The notes under the pieces were generated by a model. The model worked only from the letters and a program-made list of their open reading frames with translations. It searched no databases and had not been told where the DNA came from. Below are positions 1-12,514 of a DNA stretch of 64,000 nt, one piece after another. The stretch comes from Acheta domesticus. Its lineage: Eukaryota > Arthropoda > Insecta > Orthoptera > Gryllidae. The stretch spans positions 266,276,948 to 266,340,947 of the forward strand of contig JAHLJT010000631.1 of assembly GCA_031308135.1 (NCBI GenBank). Direction: 5' to 3'. Made by a program: the position numbers and the translations under genes. Within the stretch, counting starts at the first letter, position 1. The number at the start of each line of letters is the position of its first letter.

Positions 1-1450
1 TGCGATGTTTCCTAGAACTGAAACTTTTAACAGACGTACCAAGTAAATAGTTACAGAAATGTGACAACGCTTAGTTCCAGAGTTGACTGTATGATATAAT
101 GATCCTATAACAAGAAATTTAACTTTTTTGACACTCATTTATAAAGCGTAGGATATTCGCCCTTATCATCTACTTTATCCATTTGTATAGCAGAAACTTG
201 TATATTCGGTTACTGTCTTCAACACAAATTAGAATTCAATTAGATTTTCAGGAATATTTGATTAATCAACAATTAAGTTCTTTTCGAATGAATGTGGCAG
301 AGAAAAGAACGTTTCCCAAACAAATGACAGAAACATATTCGCGTAGGTGCGATATCTTATCTGAAGTGTAAAGTGAGATTCGTACCAATGCCTTAAAGCT
401 CTAAGACATAAGAATCAATGCTCGGCAATAGCTGCTTTTGCCAGTGGAGATAAGATGACTGCTTTTATCAGTGGAGAAAAATCGTCAGTGATTATTATCT
501 AGTGTTTCCGAAATCCACGAAACCTGCCAGGAAACCTGACATGATCGCCTCCTAAAACCTTGCCTCCTATTCCCCTATCAAGAAATGTGATAGATGCAGT
601 GCTCGAAACAGTTCTAGCACAGTGCACAGGGATCTACTCACGACGAAATGCTTCTATACTTTGATTTCTTTAGTTGTGCGTTTCAAGTACAACAGCTGTT
701 GAAAGTTTAACTATATCGGGAGATTTAACGTCAGCAAAGTAACATCACTGTAAAGGCACAGAAGCTCCCTATTGAAAGGAAACATTACACGCTGATTTAC
801 TTCAAACGAACCTTTAAATAAATGCAATAATAAGAACTGCAGCCTGAGCGCCCGCGAGTTTGCGAGATCAATGGAGGGGACGAGGTTAACTCGTTCTCTG
901 CCCATTCTGCTGTGTTACGTGTTGGACGACAATCCCGTTGTTCGTGACGTGCAAATATATTACTGAAGGGTTTCTGATTCCTCGTGTGAATGCTTTTCAG
1001 TCGGAGAGCATACGAAGCGGACAAGTCACTTCTCTGGCCATTCAGCTTTGTGACGTAGTGAACGACCATCCGGTGTTAGTGATGTGCAGAGCTATTACTG
1101 AACTAGTTCTGATTCCTCGTTGGGAATGATTTTCAGTGGGAGAGATTATAAACATAGAATATTATCACACAGTCAGTTCCAAAATTTTCACTGAGTGCGA
1201 TTGTGACACGTAATTGAATAGGAAATAAGCATTCTGATAGAAATACAAAGCTTGATGTGCAGTTTCCTCATTGCTATGTTTGTCGTGCGCAACTAATTCT
1301 GAGAACATCGTAAAAGCGAGTTCAAAAAAATGAATCGAATGTTGCATTCATTATGAGAAATAATTTCGTTATTCATATTCATTATCAGCAATAAACATTT
1401 ATTATGTGTCAGCGGTAATAATCTCAGACAGAATGCAGAGAAAGAATGCA
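1..1450. repeat. Unit 1 of a degenerate ~1.38 kb repeat
   Basis: An anchor TATCTGAAGTGTAAAGTGAG near 355 recurs as TATCTGAAATATAAGGTGAG near 1,733, a spacing of about 1,375 bases. Flanking text is also shared, for example the ACCAATGCC and CAATGCTCGG words followed by a run on AGTCGCTAAAAC-type sequence. Diverged units recur in the spacer (from about 9,040) and after copy 2 (from 24,199). No coding capacity is evident; the short ORFs inside are not conserved between units. It could be a dispersed element or a satellite remnant; unit boundaries are arbitrary. Confidence 0.6.
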
Positions 1451-1771
1451 GTATAATGACAAAAACCTGCTAATGGACAGTTCAGGGGCTGGTGGTTCAA
1501 TATTATGATACAGACATTTTGGACGTGTCCAGTTAGTTTTATAGATATTTTGTGGAAGATTTTCTTGCTATATTCAAATATACCTCAAACACAAATAGGC
1601 CTGAAAAAAATAACATCAGGTTCATTTGATAAATTAGCATTCAAGTCCTTACAGAAAGAATGAGGCAGATAAAGGAAAGATACCAGATAAATGATTAAAT
1701 CTAGATCTGTCTTTAACCAAAGTGCGATGGGTTATCTGAAATATAAGGTGAGATATTTCATATCGACATAT

Positions 1772-3725
1772 CGCGACCACAGAACCGGAGGGTTCTATCT
1801 ACATTTTTTGTCGTTTTACAGGAGAGCAATTTGAAATTTGCTCCCTCTGGTAGGCCATCTGTACATTTTAATTAATGGAAAAAGAGGTTTTATAGAATGA
1901 ACAGGCTATATGCAAGTGTAGTAAATATATTTTGTTAATAAATTATCAACATACAAATTTTTAAATAATTTTTAAAACTTTTAAAGTGCAAATAGATCCT
2001 TTTGTCTCCATGCATAACAGTACATTTCAGATCCAGAAGGTTCTTACAATAGAATTGTCTTAAAATACTCTACATCAACTTCAGAAATTCATTTCATCAT
2101 TTACTTTATGTCATTCACCTTCTCCTTTGATGATTTTTCTTCCCTTATACCACATTTGTTCCCTAGCGGATGTTAGGCACAGGAGACACAAATCCTTTGG
2201 ATTTGCCTAGCTTTTGATTTCTTGATCAAAATTATTCAATTCCAAGGTTTGAAGGATCATGACTGGTTTTGAATTGTAATGTTTTCAAATCTGAACAATG
2301 AAATTGAGGCTGGAGCACTTGAGTGCAGGAGCAGCCTTGGTAGTCTAATGTTTAGAGTGAGTTTGAAAGTCATAAAAGTCATTTGATGATATATGGATCA
2401 CAGAATTAGGTGATTTTTTATTGGATGGTAGAACAACTCTTAAGAGGGAAACTAGCGACGAAACTTCGGATAATTTTAAGGTATTCTCAATGTTAGAATG
2501 TAATGTTACCCATTTCCTGTATGCATGAATGCCCAGGAGTAGAAAATTTCATTATTACTTGATCAACATGTTCGTTTTTGGATAAAAAAGAGGCAATAGC
2601 ACAAGAAATAATGACGTTTCTGGTTTGAGAAACACAGCTATCTCTTCAGAAAATATACTTCCTAACGTCAGGAATTACTAAACTTATTTTGGACATTATT
2701 TTCATCACTGCACTGGCAATGTCATTCCCATAAAGACCACAGAGCACCTCATGCCACAACGCGCGATATCCTTTTTTATATAACTTTAGTCTATAGGAAA
2801 AGCAACTAGCAATATCTCCAGGAAGTGCAATAACATTTTGCAAGTCAAAACATACAGTAACCCTGTTACTTTCACGATCAGTTTTTCTTTCATCTCTCAT
2901 AAAAGTTTTATTCAACATGTAAGAATCATATTTCATGACAAGCTCTTGAGTTACACGGTTCTATTTATTTGGTATTACGTACTGCTCACATCAGTCACAT
3001 CTGTCAGACTTAGGTAACAAAAAGCGATATTATATTCATTATTGAAAATAGATCTGTAATTTGACATTAAAATAGGTTTAACATTAATTTCATTACAGCA
3101 TTGAAGGTAAAGGCCAAACATTCTATTGACATTCATATAACTAAGATGCTTTTATATTAATGAGATTATAAAACATACGCCATTTTTACCAAACTATAAA
3201 TTTTAGGAAACGTTATTGTAATCAATGAATGTTTATAATACATTATTATCCCTAGCCACACACACCACCTTAATTAACAACAGTGCATAAATAAAGCAAA
3301 CTCCTTACCATGAACGAAGTCTTTATCTTTTCAGAGAAGGTGTATATCCTTCTCCACTACTGTCATCGGTTGAACTTCGACTATTATCACATCTGTCATT
3401 AAGCCACTTATTTATGGTATCCATAAACATTATTATCACTTTACATACACACTCTATACCAACATCTAAAATAACGTGACCATATAACCTCAACACTTTC
3501 AACTTCGAGCATTTCTCAACGGGTGATGCAGATAGAAATGTGTGGTTCTCAAGTTTGCCAAATTATGCAGATAGAACTATATTTCCCGGTTTATAACTTT
3601 GAAACTAATGCAAATTTAATTATAATATCATTTTTTTTATACATATAGGCTTTCTCAATAAATATATGCAATAAAATCAGAAATGACAAAATTTGCAGAT
3701 AGAACCTTTTGGTTCTGACGTCGCG
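1772..3725. mobile_element. 1.95 kb TIR DNA transposon, copy 1
   Basis: The ends are imperfect terminal inverted repeats of about 36 bases: the left begins CGCGACCACAGAACC, and the right end read on the minus strand begins CGCGACGTCAGAACC. Both then run on into GGTTCTATCT. The element is flanked by ATAT at 1,768-1,771 and 3,726-3,729, a likely 4 bp target duplication. A related locus at about 27,480-27,520 reads ...GACATATAGCTCTAAGG... without the element, so it is an empty site. The interior carries a broken transposase-like frame on the minus strand. The superfamily is not assigned. Confidence 0.82.
2493..2936 (-). pseudogene. Transposase-like protein fragment (broken)
   Basis: A 96-codon frame from 2,936 down to a TGA at 2,646-2,648 continues in the same frame for about 50 more codons to a TAA at 2,493. 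The first part carries VCFDLQNVIALP and later YRALWHEVLCGLYGNDIAS. After the TGA comes RDSCVSQTRN, then STPGHSCIQE. From memory this order (FDLQ, LWHE, WSDSC..QNRN, PGHSCIQE) matches a protein family common as uncharacterised, transposon-associated ORFs in insects. The TGA sits where the family has the Trp of WSDSC, so it looks like a TGG to TGA nonsense change. FDLQ and SDSC could be two catalytic acidic positions of a DDE-type transposase, which is inference. N- and C-terminal parts are not recognisable. The copy at 18,147-18,590 has an identical 96-residue first segment. Confidence 0.55.
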
Positions 3726-4068
3726 ATATACCTCTATGGCATACGTACCAATGCCCGATAGTCGCTAAAACCCATCATTGGTCAGTGACTAGCATCAGCG
3801 TTACACAACGCTATGAAACCTGTCAAGAACCTGATATATCCTCGGAAAGCTTCGACTATTTTTCTCCTACTATTAGGTGTGGGCAGAAATTAGTCTTACA
3901 ACCGTGCACAGAGATCCCACAAGTCGATGTGTCTCTACTCACCACAGCTAGAGCATTGGTGCCTTCGGGAACTTTGTTATTGGCATTATTTAACGCGAAA
4001 TCGTAGGCGTCAGTGATCGGAGTCAGTATTTACTTCGCTCTCCAGAAGACGGTGTGGCCACATCCTAG

Positions 4069-4355
4069 ATTGATTGATTGTTAATGATTCCAGGCACGTC
4101 AACTACTAAGGTCGTTAGTCCCGTAAGTGTAGTGAATATTTTCCCACTGGTGTTTTCCCTCGGTGGACCATCACCTTTCGAAAAAGTACCAATCAGACAA
4201 GCCGGCTGCTAGAAATTACTTCCTGACAGCGACTGACCTAGTTGACAAACCAGAGTCGAAAATCCTGCTACCTTTGGGACTCGAACCTAGGCCCTTCCGG
4301 TCAGAGGCACTGCAGTTACATTCTAGACACAGATGCCACCTCTTGGGCGGGTCAT
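4069..4355 (-). mobile_element. tRNA-derived SINE, copy 1
   Basis: On the minus strand GGTTCGAGTCCC (complement of 4,276-4,287) is a polymerase III B-box, preceded by an A-box-like region. The element ends at its minus-strand 3' side in a CAATCAATC tail (4,069-4,080). The same GTCAACTACT...GTCAGAGG layout recurs at 32,542-33,105 and, as a half copy, at about 62,300-62,590. Confidence 0.65.
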
Positions 4356-4939
4356 GCTGCGACATTCCTCAGAATGTTCCTTAGTATCTCCTATTTCCTC
4401 AGAATTCAGCACTTCTCTCAAAGGAAGGTGCAAGGCTGGCGGCCAAAACGTTGACATGTGTGCCTAGGGCGCTACGTCTCTTGGACGGCCAGGTAGATAC
4501 CGTGTAGAACATGCTTCACGGCTAGCTGCCGTTGACTAGTGTTCCTTGCACGGTGTGATCTCTTCCTCGGTGCAACACCGTTGCTGCCTGCTAGGTGCCA
4601 CATCGTTGTATAACCGTACTTTACTTGGCGCATCTGGTGTACAAACCTACGTGTAAAGAAACGCCAGTCACTCGGTTCAAGTCCGCGTCTGAAGAGTCGA
4701 ACACAAGAAGAAACTGACCCGGAAAGACGGCCTCCTTGCCTATGCTCAGTCGGACAACGACCAGTGGATATAGAAGAGTTGTATTATTTTCAATTGCTCG
4801 CATATTTTCTTATTCGAGAAAAAAGTATAGCGGTGTGATGCCGTAGCACCCGCACAAGTACAAGAGACCTATGTCATTCTCTCTCATGAACTTCAGAATA
4901 TCCTACAACAAAATTTAGTCAAAATTGTCGGCGCTAGTT
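4356..4939. other. Unrecognised sequence between SINE and fold-back terminus
   Basis: About 580 bases of moderately GC-rich DNA shared with copy 2 (20,006-20,589). It contains CGGTTCAAGTCCG near 4,671, a perfect B-box-like word, but I could not fold a tRNA around it. No ORF with recognisable product. Confidence 0.4.
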
Positions 4940-5332
4940 GTTTTGAAAATTTTGAAAATATCCCAGGGCCTTAATGTAATATGCCCCCCAAAATTGAAAT
5001 ATCGGATTCAGATTCAAGGGGCCGCGAGATCATTTATATCGATCGAAAATTATCAATTTTGGAGAAAATCGACTGAACGGTTTCGTGACTAGAGTTTTTT
5101 CACAGACAGACGGGCATAGTTTTCTTTCAATTGGTTTTTCGGTATCAAGGAGCCACAAAATAGAGATTCTGGCAGCACCACGTGCTAGGAGATTTTTTTT
5201 CGTAATTTACCAACTAGATTTAAACAGCTTTTCGTAACCAGGGCCCTGTAATAGGAGTTTTTCTGCTGAAAATCCGTCGTTTCTTCGCGCAACATTACAT
5301 AACGTTCACTCTACCATACGGAAAAGTAAAAA
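4940..5332 (+). mobile_element. Solo terminus of the palindrome-ended (fold-back-like) family, copy 1
   Basis: The order CACAGACAGACGG, TCAATTGGTTTTTCGGTATC, CACCACGTGCTAGGAGATTTTTT, ACATAACGTTCACT and finally GGAAAAGTAAAAA matches the right terminus of the large element at about 58,270-58,569. The end palindrome is degenerate here. No partner terminus in inverted orientation is seen nearby. Confidence 0.6.
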
Positions 5333-8300
5333 TATTAAAGACTTGATAGTTTCTCTGATACTATGCTAGAGTTAATACAATAAAGCATCATATTCGAGAA
5401 CAATTTTTCCGCTTCAGAAGCTTGCGTAACACTTCTTAAATCAATTAAGGTAAGAAAATAATTTAGGACTTTTACAGACTTAATTTCATAAAATTAAATA
5501 ACAAAGGCAGATTTTACGACTATTGGTTATTAAACATGCACTGAGGGATTCAAATTTGTTAAAGAAAAATTTATTATATAAGGCACTAACAAGTTTTGTG
5601 AATGCTTATTCCACTTTTGTCCTGGGGACGCGGAAAAAGGTTTAGCTGGCGAGACCGCACACATTTCGTTACGCTACTGATTATGACAGATAAGGCACGT
5701 GTCACACGTGGGATGCGATTTCTGAAGAGATTGCCAGCGCATTTAAATTGCAACTTGTGCTGAAATATTTTTTTTTGAATAATACAAGGATCGCATAAAC
5801 TGCAATATCTAAAGCAAGCAGTAACTGAACAAAACAATTTATTTACAACAAAATACTAAGCAGAAACTTATAAATTCTAGAAGAGTAGACATATTGGTTC
5901 ATGATAACGTTAGGAATTAGATTCTACGGGTCGACCCCTGTGTTCTTTTTCCTCCACCTTAGTTGTTGACCATTCATTCCAAAAATGCTCTCACCTGATG
6001 AATTTGCTCTCATCTGAAAAGATATTTTTGGTAAAGAAAGAGAGAAATCGTATTACAATAAATTTATTTTTCCTCTTAATATTCTGACGCATAAAACTCA
6101 AATCAGAGATTTTATTAAGTGAAGACAACTTGCGCCCATTCACTTCTTACACTAAGTGTATATCAGGCCTGGAAGTATTTAAGAAATGAACAATATAACG
6201 CAAAGACATTTTCTTTCAGAAATACCGGTGAGGACGGCGTATGCTTGAGTTGATCGAAGTGATTTAACTGAAATAGAAAGCACGTTGAGCCCTTTCCTCA
6301 GAGACAAGTATGTTTGTCATTTGCAGGCCATTTTGAGCCAAATATTGACGCGAGTTCATTAATACGAATGGAAAGTCCATTAAAATCATTCCTTATATTT
6401 TCAATGTATTTAATATAATCTTTCTTTAACTTGAAAACTCAGAAATCACTCTCTTCATTTTATGAATCATTTATTCTTTATGAATCTTTGTTTTCTAATA
6501 TTATTTAAAATACCTCAGAGAAGTATTAATATTTTAAAGAAAATGCCAAATATATGAAAAACTAATTGAATAAAATGAGCCTCCTGAAAAAAATCTCTCA
6601 AATACCAACCGATTTATGTGAGTCTTTGGAATTATTCACAGCTATACACGAAAAAAAACCACTAAATATATTTGGATATCGAAAAAGGGTACCGAAGAGC
6701 AACACACAACCTTGTTACGAAACGCAATTGCATTCACGTTCCAGTTTTTTTAGAAACAGGAGAACAATGTTTTAAAAGGTCAATATAAAATCACTTGTTT
6801 TTGATCAGCTTACACAGAATTGGGATATCATTATTAAAGCAACTGTGTGCAGGTATTTACCAGCATGATATATTAACGAATAAAATATTTACATGAAACT
6901 TATCATTAGGTAAAGGAAAATTCAAAGGCAATGAATAAAGATATTTTTTCACTAAAAGTTTTTTATTGATTTTTCATTTCTTTAGAAAAATAATTTCTGT
7001 TTTCAACAATCTTGAACACACAATACTAAATTTATTTAATTAAAATAATACATTTTACATACAGTTTTTTCAACGTTTGCAATGTTTGGCATTTCACGCA
7101 TACACACACCTATTGTTGAACAATAGAATAAAGTGTTTAGACAGATATTAATATAAAATTTGTATTAATTTTTAAATCTACTAAATTACTTATCTCAATG
7201 CCATTTGATTTATTTGATTTTTTTAAATGAAAAAAGTATTTATTTATATAACTTGTAAGGGAAAAAATCATCTGGTTAAGTTGTCTTGAGTTCCAGAATC
7301 GCTTCGCAACATTTCAAGCATGAAAGATGAATAAACGATTAAAACAAATAAAATAAATAATAAAATTGAAAATAATCCCAAAAGTAGCAATATTTGAAAA
7401 AATAGTCCTAGTGATTCTAGAAATTTATTAATCTTACACCCGTCAACTAAAAATGTCTTAATCATGTCTAAATATTTTAAAAATCATCCTCTAAAACAAA
7501 TTCATTTAATTGTGATTGTTGTTTCGCGTTCTGGAACCTATTTTTTTTTAATTTAGCAACTGTAATTTGCCAGAAACTATTCTGCCGCAGAAACCAGAGA
7601 TGATCCATTGCCGTTTAACTGTATTTCACTACCAACGTAGTAGTCTGTAATTTTTGCTCGCCAGGTATACCCAATGTATTCACAAGAAACCAAAGCATGA
7701 TATAAATGCACGCAATTAGCGAGACCCTCATGATGCTACAGCACCGATCAGTCCCTCTAATTAATAGCCATTGATGCTTCTTGAAAGGTCTCCGTCTCGT
7801 GATCGTTTGGAAAAGGAATTCGAACAATGTGTGTATATTCATAAAAATAAGATAACTGGAAAACAGTAATACTAACACTTCGAATGGTTGAAGCAACTTA
7901 CATATATTCAAAAACCCTACGGTTTCGAGCAACATGCTAAATGACTAAGAATGACAGATAAGGTGGAAAATCAAAATTAACAAGCAATGTAAAAAAATAT
8001 TTTGAAGTAGAAAATGTAAGGCAGGTGGCTATAAAAGAAAAGTAACAAAAAATATGTTCGTTTGTAACTGTACAGTTAACAAGTAACTTAGCACTAACAA
8101 AAATCCTAACAAGATGGATCAGATTGGCATTAACTACTTAATCGAGCTAGCCACTACGACACACTGTGTCGCAATTTCTTTGCGATGTGATTGCGTGATT
8201 ATTGACACACGTTAACCGTAGATACGAGTACCTCTTTTATTCTCTTTGGTCTTCATCACTCATTTGTGAGTGTCACGTCACATGGGTTTTCCTCTCTTTG

Positions 8301-8535
8301 TCAACCGTGAACGTTGCGGAAATAGAAAGTTCGGTTTGGCAATACCCCATGCAGCGGGTGCCGGAAATATATTTCATTCTTCATCTTTTTATTTCGCTAA
8401 TTCTCCAGCATCAGCCTTTTGCCCCTATTGCAACTTACCAGACATACACGTTCTGTCGTCGTAACTGGCCATATATTTCTGCAATATGAATGAAATCCTA
8501 CACTTCTGGAACAATCTTGCAATAAAGAATTCGTT
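5333..8535. other. Unrecognised AT-rich DNA with two hydrophobic frames
   Basis: No homology recognised. Two minus-strand frames encode hydrophobic peptides: 7,268-7,465 (65 residues, with a long Leu/Ile/Phe stretch) and 7,615-7,935 (106 residues, with two hydrophobic stretches separated by an Arg-rich patch). In duplicate copy 2 the corresponding DNA has indels that break both frames, so they are either decayed or chance frames. A multi-pass membrane protein exon is conceivable but unsupported. Confidence 0.35.
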
Positions 8536-9039
8536 GAAATTGAAAAGATGAGGATATCAGTAACTCTGTTTAGCTTAACAAAACAATCTCACGACTGGGA
8601 ACTATAACAGCGGATATCACTTGGCTGATTATATGTTGAGCAATATACGAAAAATCTGATATTAAAAAAAAGTGTAAAATAGATCCTTTCTTGTTAAAGA
8701 AATATTCATATGCTTATTATACTAAATGTAATCATTGTTGAATGTTTTAAATTGTTAAAAACTTTTGTTAGTAATATTGCTACGTGAAAAAATGTACAAT
8801 TTATTAATATTTAAAATTGTAAAATAGATTCGAATTGATTATGATCAAGAAGTTTCACAGCGATCTAAAATAAATTTAATAAAAGAATGTTTTGACACCG
8901 CTTGCAAGAAATAATATTGTACCCGTTGCCTTTGGCCAAACATTGACGTTCTGTTTAACTGAATCCAATCGTTTAGGACTAAGATAATGTATATTCATGC
9001 AGAATTCCAAGTTAAAAATGTAGCAGAATACCAAGTTAA
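8536..9039. other. Spacer start, nothing recognised
   Basis: AT-rich DNA beginning exactly where the two 8.5 kb copies diverge. No ORF, repeat or RNA gene could be supported. Confidence 0.5.
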
Positions 9040-9960
9040 CAGAAATGTGGAAACGCGTAGTCCCAAAGCTAGCGGTTTGATATTATGATTCACTATCAAG
9101 AAATATTACTTTTTTCTGGCAAAATGTGTAAATCGTAGGATGATTTCGAAGATCCATCTGGTTTTATAATTCTTTATAGAATATTTTACTATATTTTACT
9201 TTTTCTCAGTCACAAATAGATGTGAAGTATGTAGTCAAGATATATTTGATGCATTAGCAGTGATGTTCTTTTGGAAAGGATTAGGAAGAAAAAGGAATAT
9301 TGTCAGACAATTATTATAACATTATCTTTTTCTGACGTAAGTGCGACACTTTATCTCAAGTATAAAGTGAGATACGAACCGTTGCCATGCAGCTCTAATG
9401 CTTAGGAACCAATGATCGTAAATCGCTAAAACGAGTGCCCTTACTATTGGAGAAATATGGTCTATGACCAGTATCGAGCCTTACAGAATGCCTTGAAACT
9501 CGACAAGAACCTTTCATGATAGCCCCGAAAATCATGGTCTCTTATTTCCTTATGAGGTGCGGGCAGGAAACAATGCACAGGGACCCCACACATCAATGTG
9601 CTGCTACTCTCGACATCTCGAGCATTCTTTCGCTCAAGAAATCCGCCGAGGGACCGAGGACGAGGAGCCGGGGCGGCGTTCGCGCTTTGCCAACACATCA
9701 CTGATGTTTTAATCCCTCGTTGGGAACGTTTTCCTCTTGTAGAAGATGTACCGAAAGAACATTTTAAAAGTATGATTTTTTTCTCTCTCAAACGTCGGAA
9801 TTGTGGCTTATGCGTGTGTTTCACTCAACGTAAGAGAATGGTAAACAAATAATTTGATAGAAAAACAAATCTTGTGAAGCAGTTTCCGATATCGAAATTC
9901 AGTTTGTGTTCGCAAATAATTCTGAGACAATATTATCAAATTCATTAAAATGTATCAAAA
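9040..9960. repeat. Diverged ~1.38 kb repeat unit in the spacer
   Basis: It follows the same order as unit 1: GTTTGATATTATGATTCACTATCAAG, then TATAAAGTGAGATACGAACC near 9,360, AATCGCTAAAACGAGTGC near 9,425, GGTGCGGGCAG and CCTCGTTGGGAACGTTTTCC near 9,714. Similarity is lower than between the two 8.5 kb copies, so it is an older copy. The 120-codon minus-strand frame inside lies across non-coding repeat and is not considered a gene. Confidence 0.5.
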
Positions 9961-10676
9961 GATTAATAGAATTATTCACTATATTTTCAATTTAATTAAT
10001 GTAAGCATAATTATTTTTTTAAGATCGCATTTCATCATCTTTGTCATAAAGCGATCAGTGTGACTTGTATACTGTATTCCGAATATATTGTTTCCGTGAA
10101 ATAGATAAAGAAACAATTGAATTTTATGCGGTATACTTTCCAAAGCATCTAAGGACCCTTTTTCTAGATCTATTTCAAAATCAATTACATAATATTTGGA
10201 AACATATGTGCTAAATATTTCCAAGATAAAAAAGCTACCAATGGATTTCAAAAAGAATAAATAATTTCATATGTTGACGTCCTTAAGGAGATTCATAAAT
10301 TTTCAGATAATTCAAAGAAAAAGATAATGTAAAAGAAGCAAAAGGAAAATAAAGCTAGTACAAGCTGATTAAAAACCCTTTATTACCAAAGACCTGGTAA
10401 CTATATACATCACAAACAGTACCATCTCACAAGATAATTGAAATTTATAAACAATATCTACAATGAAGTAGGAGAAATAAATAAGAGTAGGATTCAGGTA
10501 GAGTTCCAGAATTTGGAAATTTGATTTGTGTTTATTCATTGTTTTGCTCCAGCATTCATTGTTTTGTTCCTTTACTGGTGGCTACTGACGTTGCCGTTGA
10601 AGGTATCCTTCCATTATGCAAATTAAAAAAAAGTTGTAATTAACATGAGCTAGCAACAATTACAATCCACAAATCA

Positions 10677-10680
<4 letters not shown>
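9961..10680. other. Unrecognised AT-rich DNA
   Basis: No feature could be supported. The 90-codon minus-strand frame at 9,979-10,251 has no recognisable motif. Confidence 0.4.

Positions 10681-10723
<43 letters not shown>
10681..10723. repeat. (AT)n microsatellite
   Basis: Uninterrupted AT dinucleotide run of 43 bases, followed by a CACATACCACAC-type AC-rich stretch resembling those near 13,100-13,340 and 30,950-31,030. Confidence 0.97.
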
Positions 10724-10726
<3 letters not shown>

Positions 10727-11657
10727 CGTCATATCTCAGAAAAGATTTTACATACCACACATCAAATATTACCAATCTCATACTAAATATCACGCACCAC
10801 ATATTACATTAACTGTCAGCGCCTGCCCGAATCGCGGAATAGTGGTGTTACTCCGAGACGTTTTAGTTTGAGAGGTCGGGAAAAAATTAACCTCATGAAG
10901 GGCGACATTCCAACGCACTGAACAAATGAGGGGGTGTACAAATCCTGAAGTTATGTTTGCCTATGTTACGGTGAAGCATTCAATGCGGTTTCTCTCTCTA
11001 TATCGCTCTGCAATGCTGATAATGCTGAGTACGAAAATTGGAAATGTCGACTCTTCCGCGAAGTATGGCACGTCCTAAAATAAGTATTGTTTGATGATCA
11101 TAAAGTTGTTGCGGGTTAATGTGGGCACCATCTCAGCTAAAAATCCGTTTATAAAACTCAGAATAAATAACATTTATTCGTTACTTTTTAAAAAGTAACC
11201 GTTTTGTTTCTATTTACAAGTTAGGGAGTGATGCTAAGTGTGCACAAGTTTTATGATCGATTCGGGTTAGGAAAGTATGGGAGTGTTGAATATGAGAAGG
11301 ATGGGAGGATAAGATATTTTCTGTATTACCTAGCTACATGTTCAGAAGAGTAAATTCTCATTACTTAGAGTTAATACGAGAGCGATGTGCGGCCATGTTT
11401 TAAAAGACAGGGGGATCACATTGGGTGTCAAAGCGCAATGATAAGAATTAATCAAAAAACATGATAACTAATAGAGGCTTGAGAATGATGTTTTTTTCTT
11501 GTTTGAGATATCAAAAATTGCAAATCACATATTTTTAGATAGGTAAGATTTTTTTATTTCATTTTTCAAAATTTATAATGACACTTTCATATGTAATAAA
11601 CCATTTTTGTATTACTAACAAATCCAATGAGAGTCATATGTGTCAGCTGTCTTACCA

Positions 11658-11659
<2 letters not shown>
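10724..11659. other. Unrecognised DNA
   Basis: Contains a short GC-richer patch near 10,815-10,935 (CGCCTGCCCGAATCGCGG) that looks like a repeat fragment but has no partner in the window. Otherwise AT-rich and featureless. Confidence 0.4.

Positions 11660-11721
<62 letters not shown>
11660..11721. repeat. (TA)n(TG)n microsatellite
   Basis: A TA run passes directly into a TG run at about 11,695. It leads into the G/T-rich VNTR. Confidence 0.97.
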
Positions 11722-11722
<1 letters not shown>

Positions 11723-11845
11723 GCCGCGAATGGTGGGTGCGTGGTGTGCGTGTGGTATATCATGGGTATGTGTGTGGTGTGTGTGTGGGTGTGTGTGCTG
11801 ATGTGGTGTGGCAGTGTGCCGGATGTTTAGTTGTGTATATTTAGG

Positions 11846-12482
11846 GTGTGAGTGGTGTGGTTTTTGTGGTGCTTGCGGTGTGTGATGTGTCTGATGTGCC
11901 TGTTATGCAACAAGTGTGGGTGCTGTGTGTGTGGATTAGTGTGTGTTGTCGAGAGCGGTGCGTTTGGTGTAGTGTGTAGTGTGTGTGTGTGTGCGTGTGT
12001 GTGTGTCTGTGTGTGTGCTGATGTGGTGTGTGAGTGAAGTGAGTTTGGTGTGGTGGTGGGCAGTGTAGCAGTGTGCCGGATGTGTAGTTGTGTGTAATTA
12101 GGGTGTGAGTGGTGTGGTTTATGTGGTGTTTGCGGTGTGTGATGTGTCTGATGTGCGTGTTATGCAACAAGTGTGAGTGCTGTGTGTGTGGAGTGGTGTG
12201 TTTTGTCGGGAGTGGTGCGTTTGGTGTAGTGCGTGTGGTGTGTGTGTGTGTGTGTGTGTGTGTGCTGATGTGGTGTGTGAGTGAAGTGAGTTTGGTGTGG
12301 TGGTGGGCAGTGTAGCAGTGTGCCGGATGTGTAGTTGTGTGTAATTAGGGTGTGAGTGGTGTGGTTTTTGTGGTGATTGCGGTGTGTGATGTGTCTGATG
12401 TGCCTGTTATGCAACAAGTGTGGGTGCTGTGTGTGTGGAGTGGTGTGTGTTGTCGGGAGTGGTGCCTTTGGTGTAGTGTGTG

Positions 12483-12514
<32 letters not shown>

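Larger units (their letters stand above)
1450..4068. repeat. Unit 2 of the ~1.38 kb repeat, split by a DNA transposon
   Basis: This unit resumes at about 1,450 and is interrupted at 1,772 by the TIR transposon. It continues at 3,726 with CTCTATGGCATACGTACC and the words ending in GTCGCTAAAAC that unit 1 carries near 400-440. The join becomes obvious when compared with the uninterrupted unit at about 27,460-27,760. Confidence 0.6.
1..8535. repeat. 8.5 kb direct duplication, copy 1
   Basis: This stretch is repeated almost base for base at 15,660-24,198, in the same orientation. Differences seen are scattered substitutions and many one-base indels, often in homopolymers, and they become more frequent after about 5,000. 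The right end is sharp: both copies read AAAGAATTCGTT and then diverge. The left end meets the window edge, so the copy may extend further left. It contains repeat units, a TIR transposon, a SINE, a fold-back terminus and about 3 kb of unrecognised AT-rich DNA. No intact gene was found in it. Confidence 0.93.

Noticed and set aside
4660..4690. B-box-like CGGTTCAAGTCCG as a tRNA gene
   Set aside because: No cloverleaf around it.
9462..9824. 120-codon minus-strand frame
   Set aside because: It overlaps a diverged copy of the non-coding ~1.38 kb repeat and is not open in the other copies.
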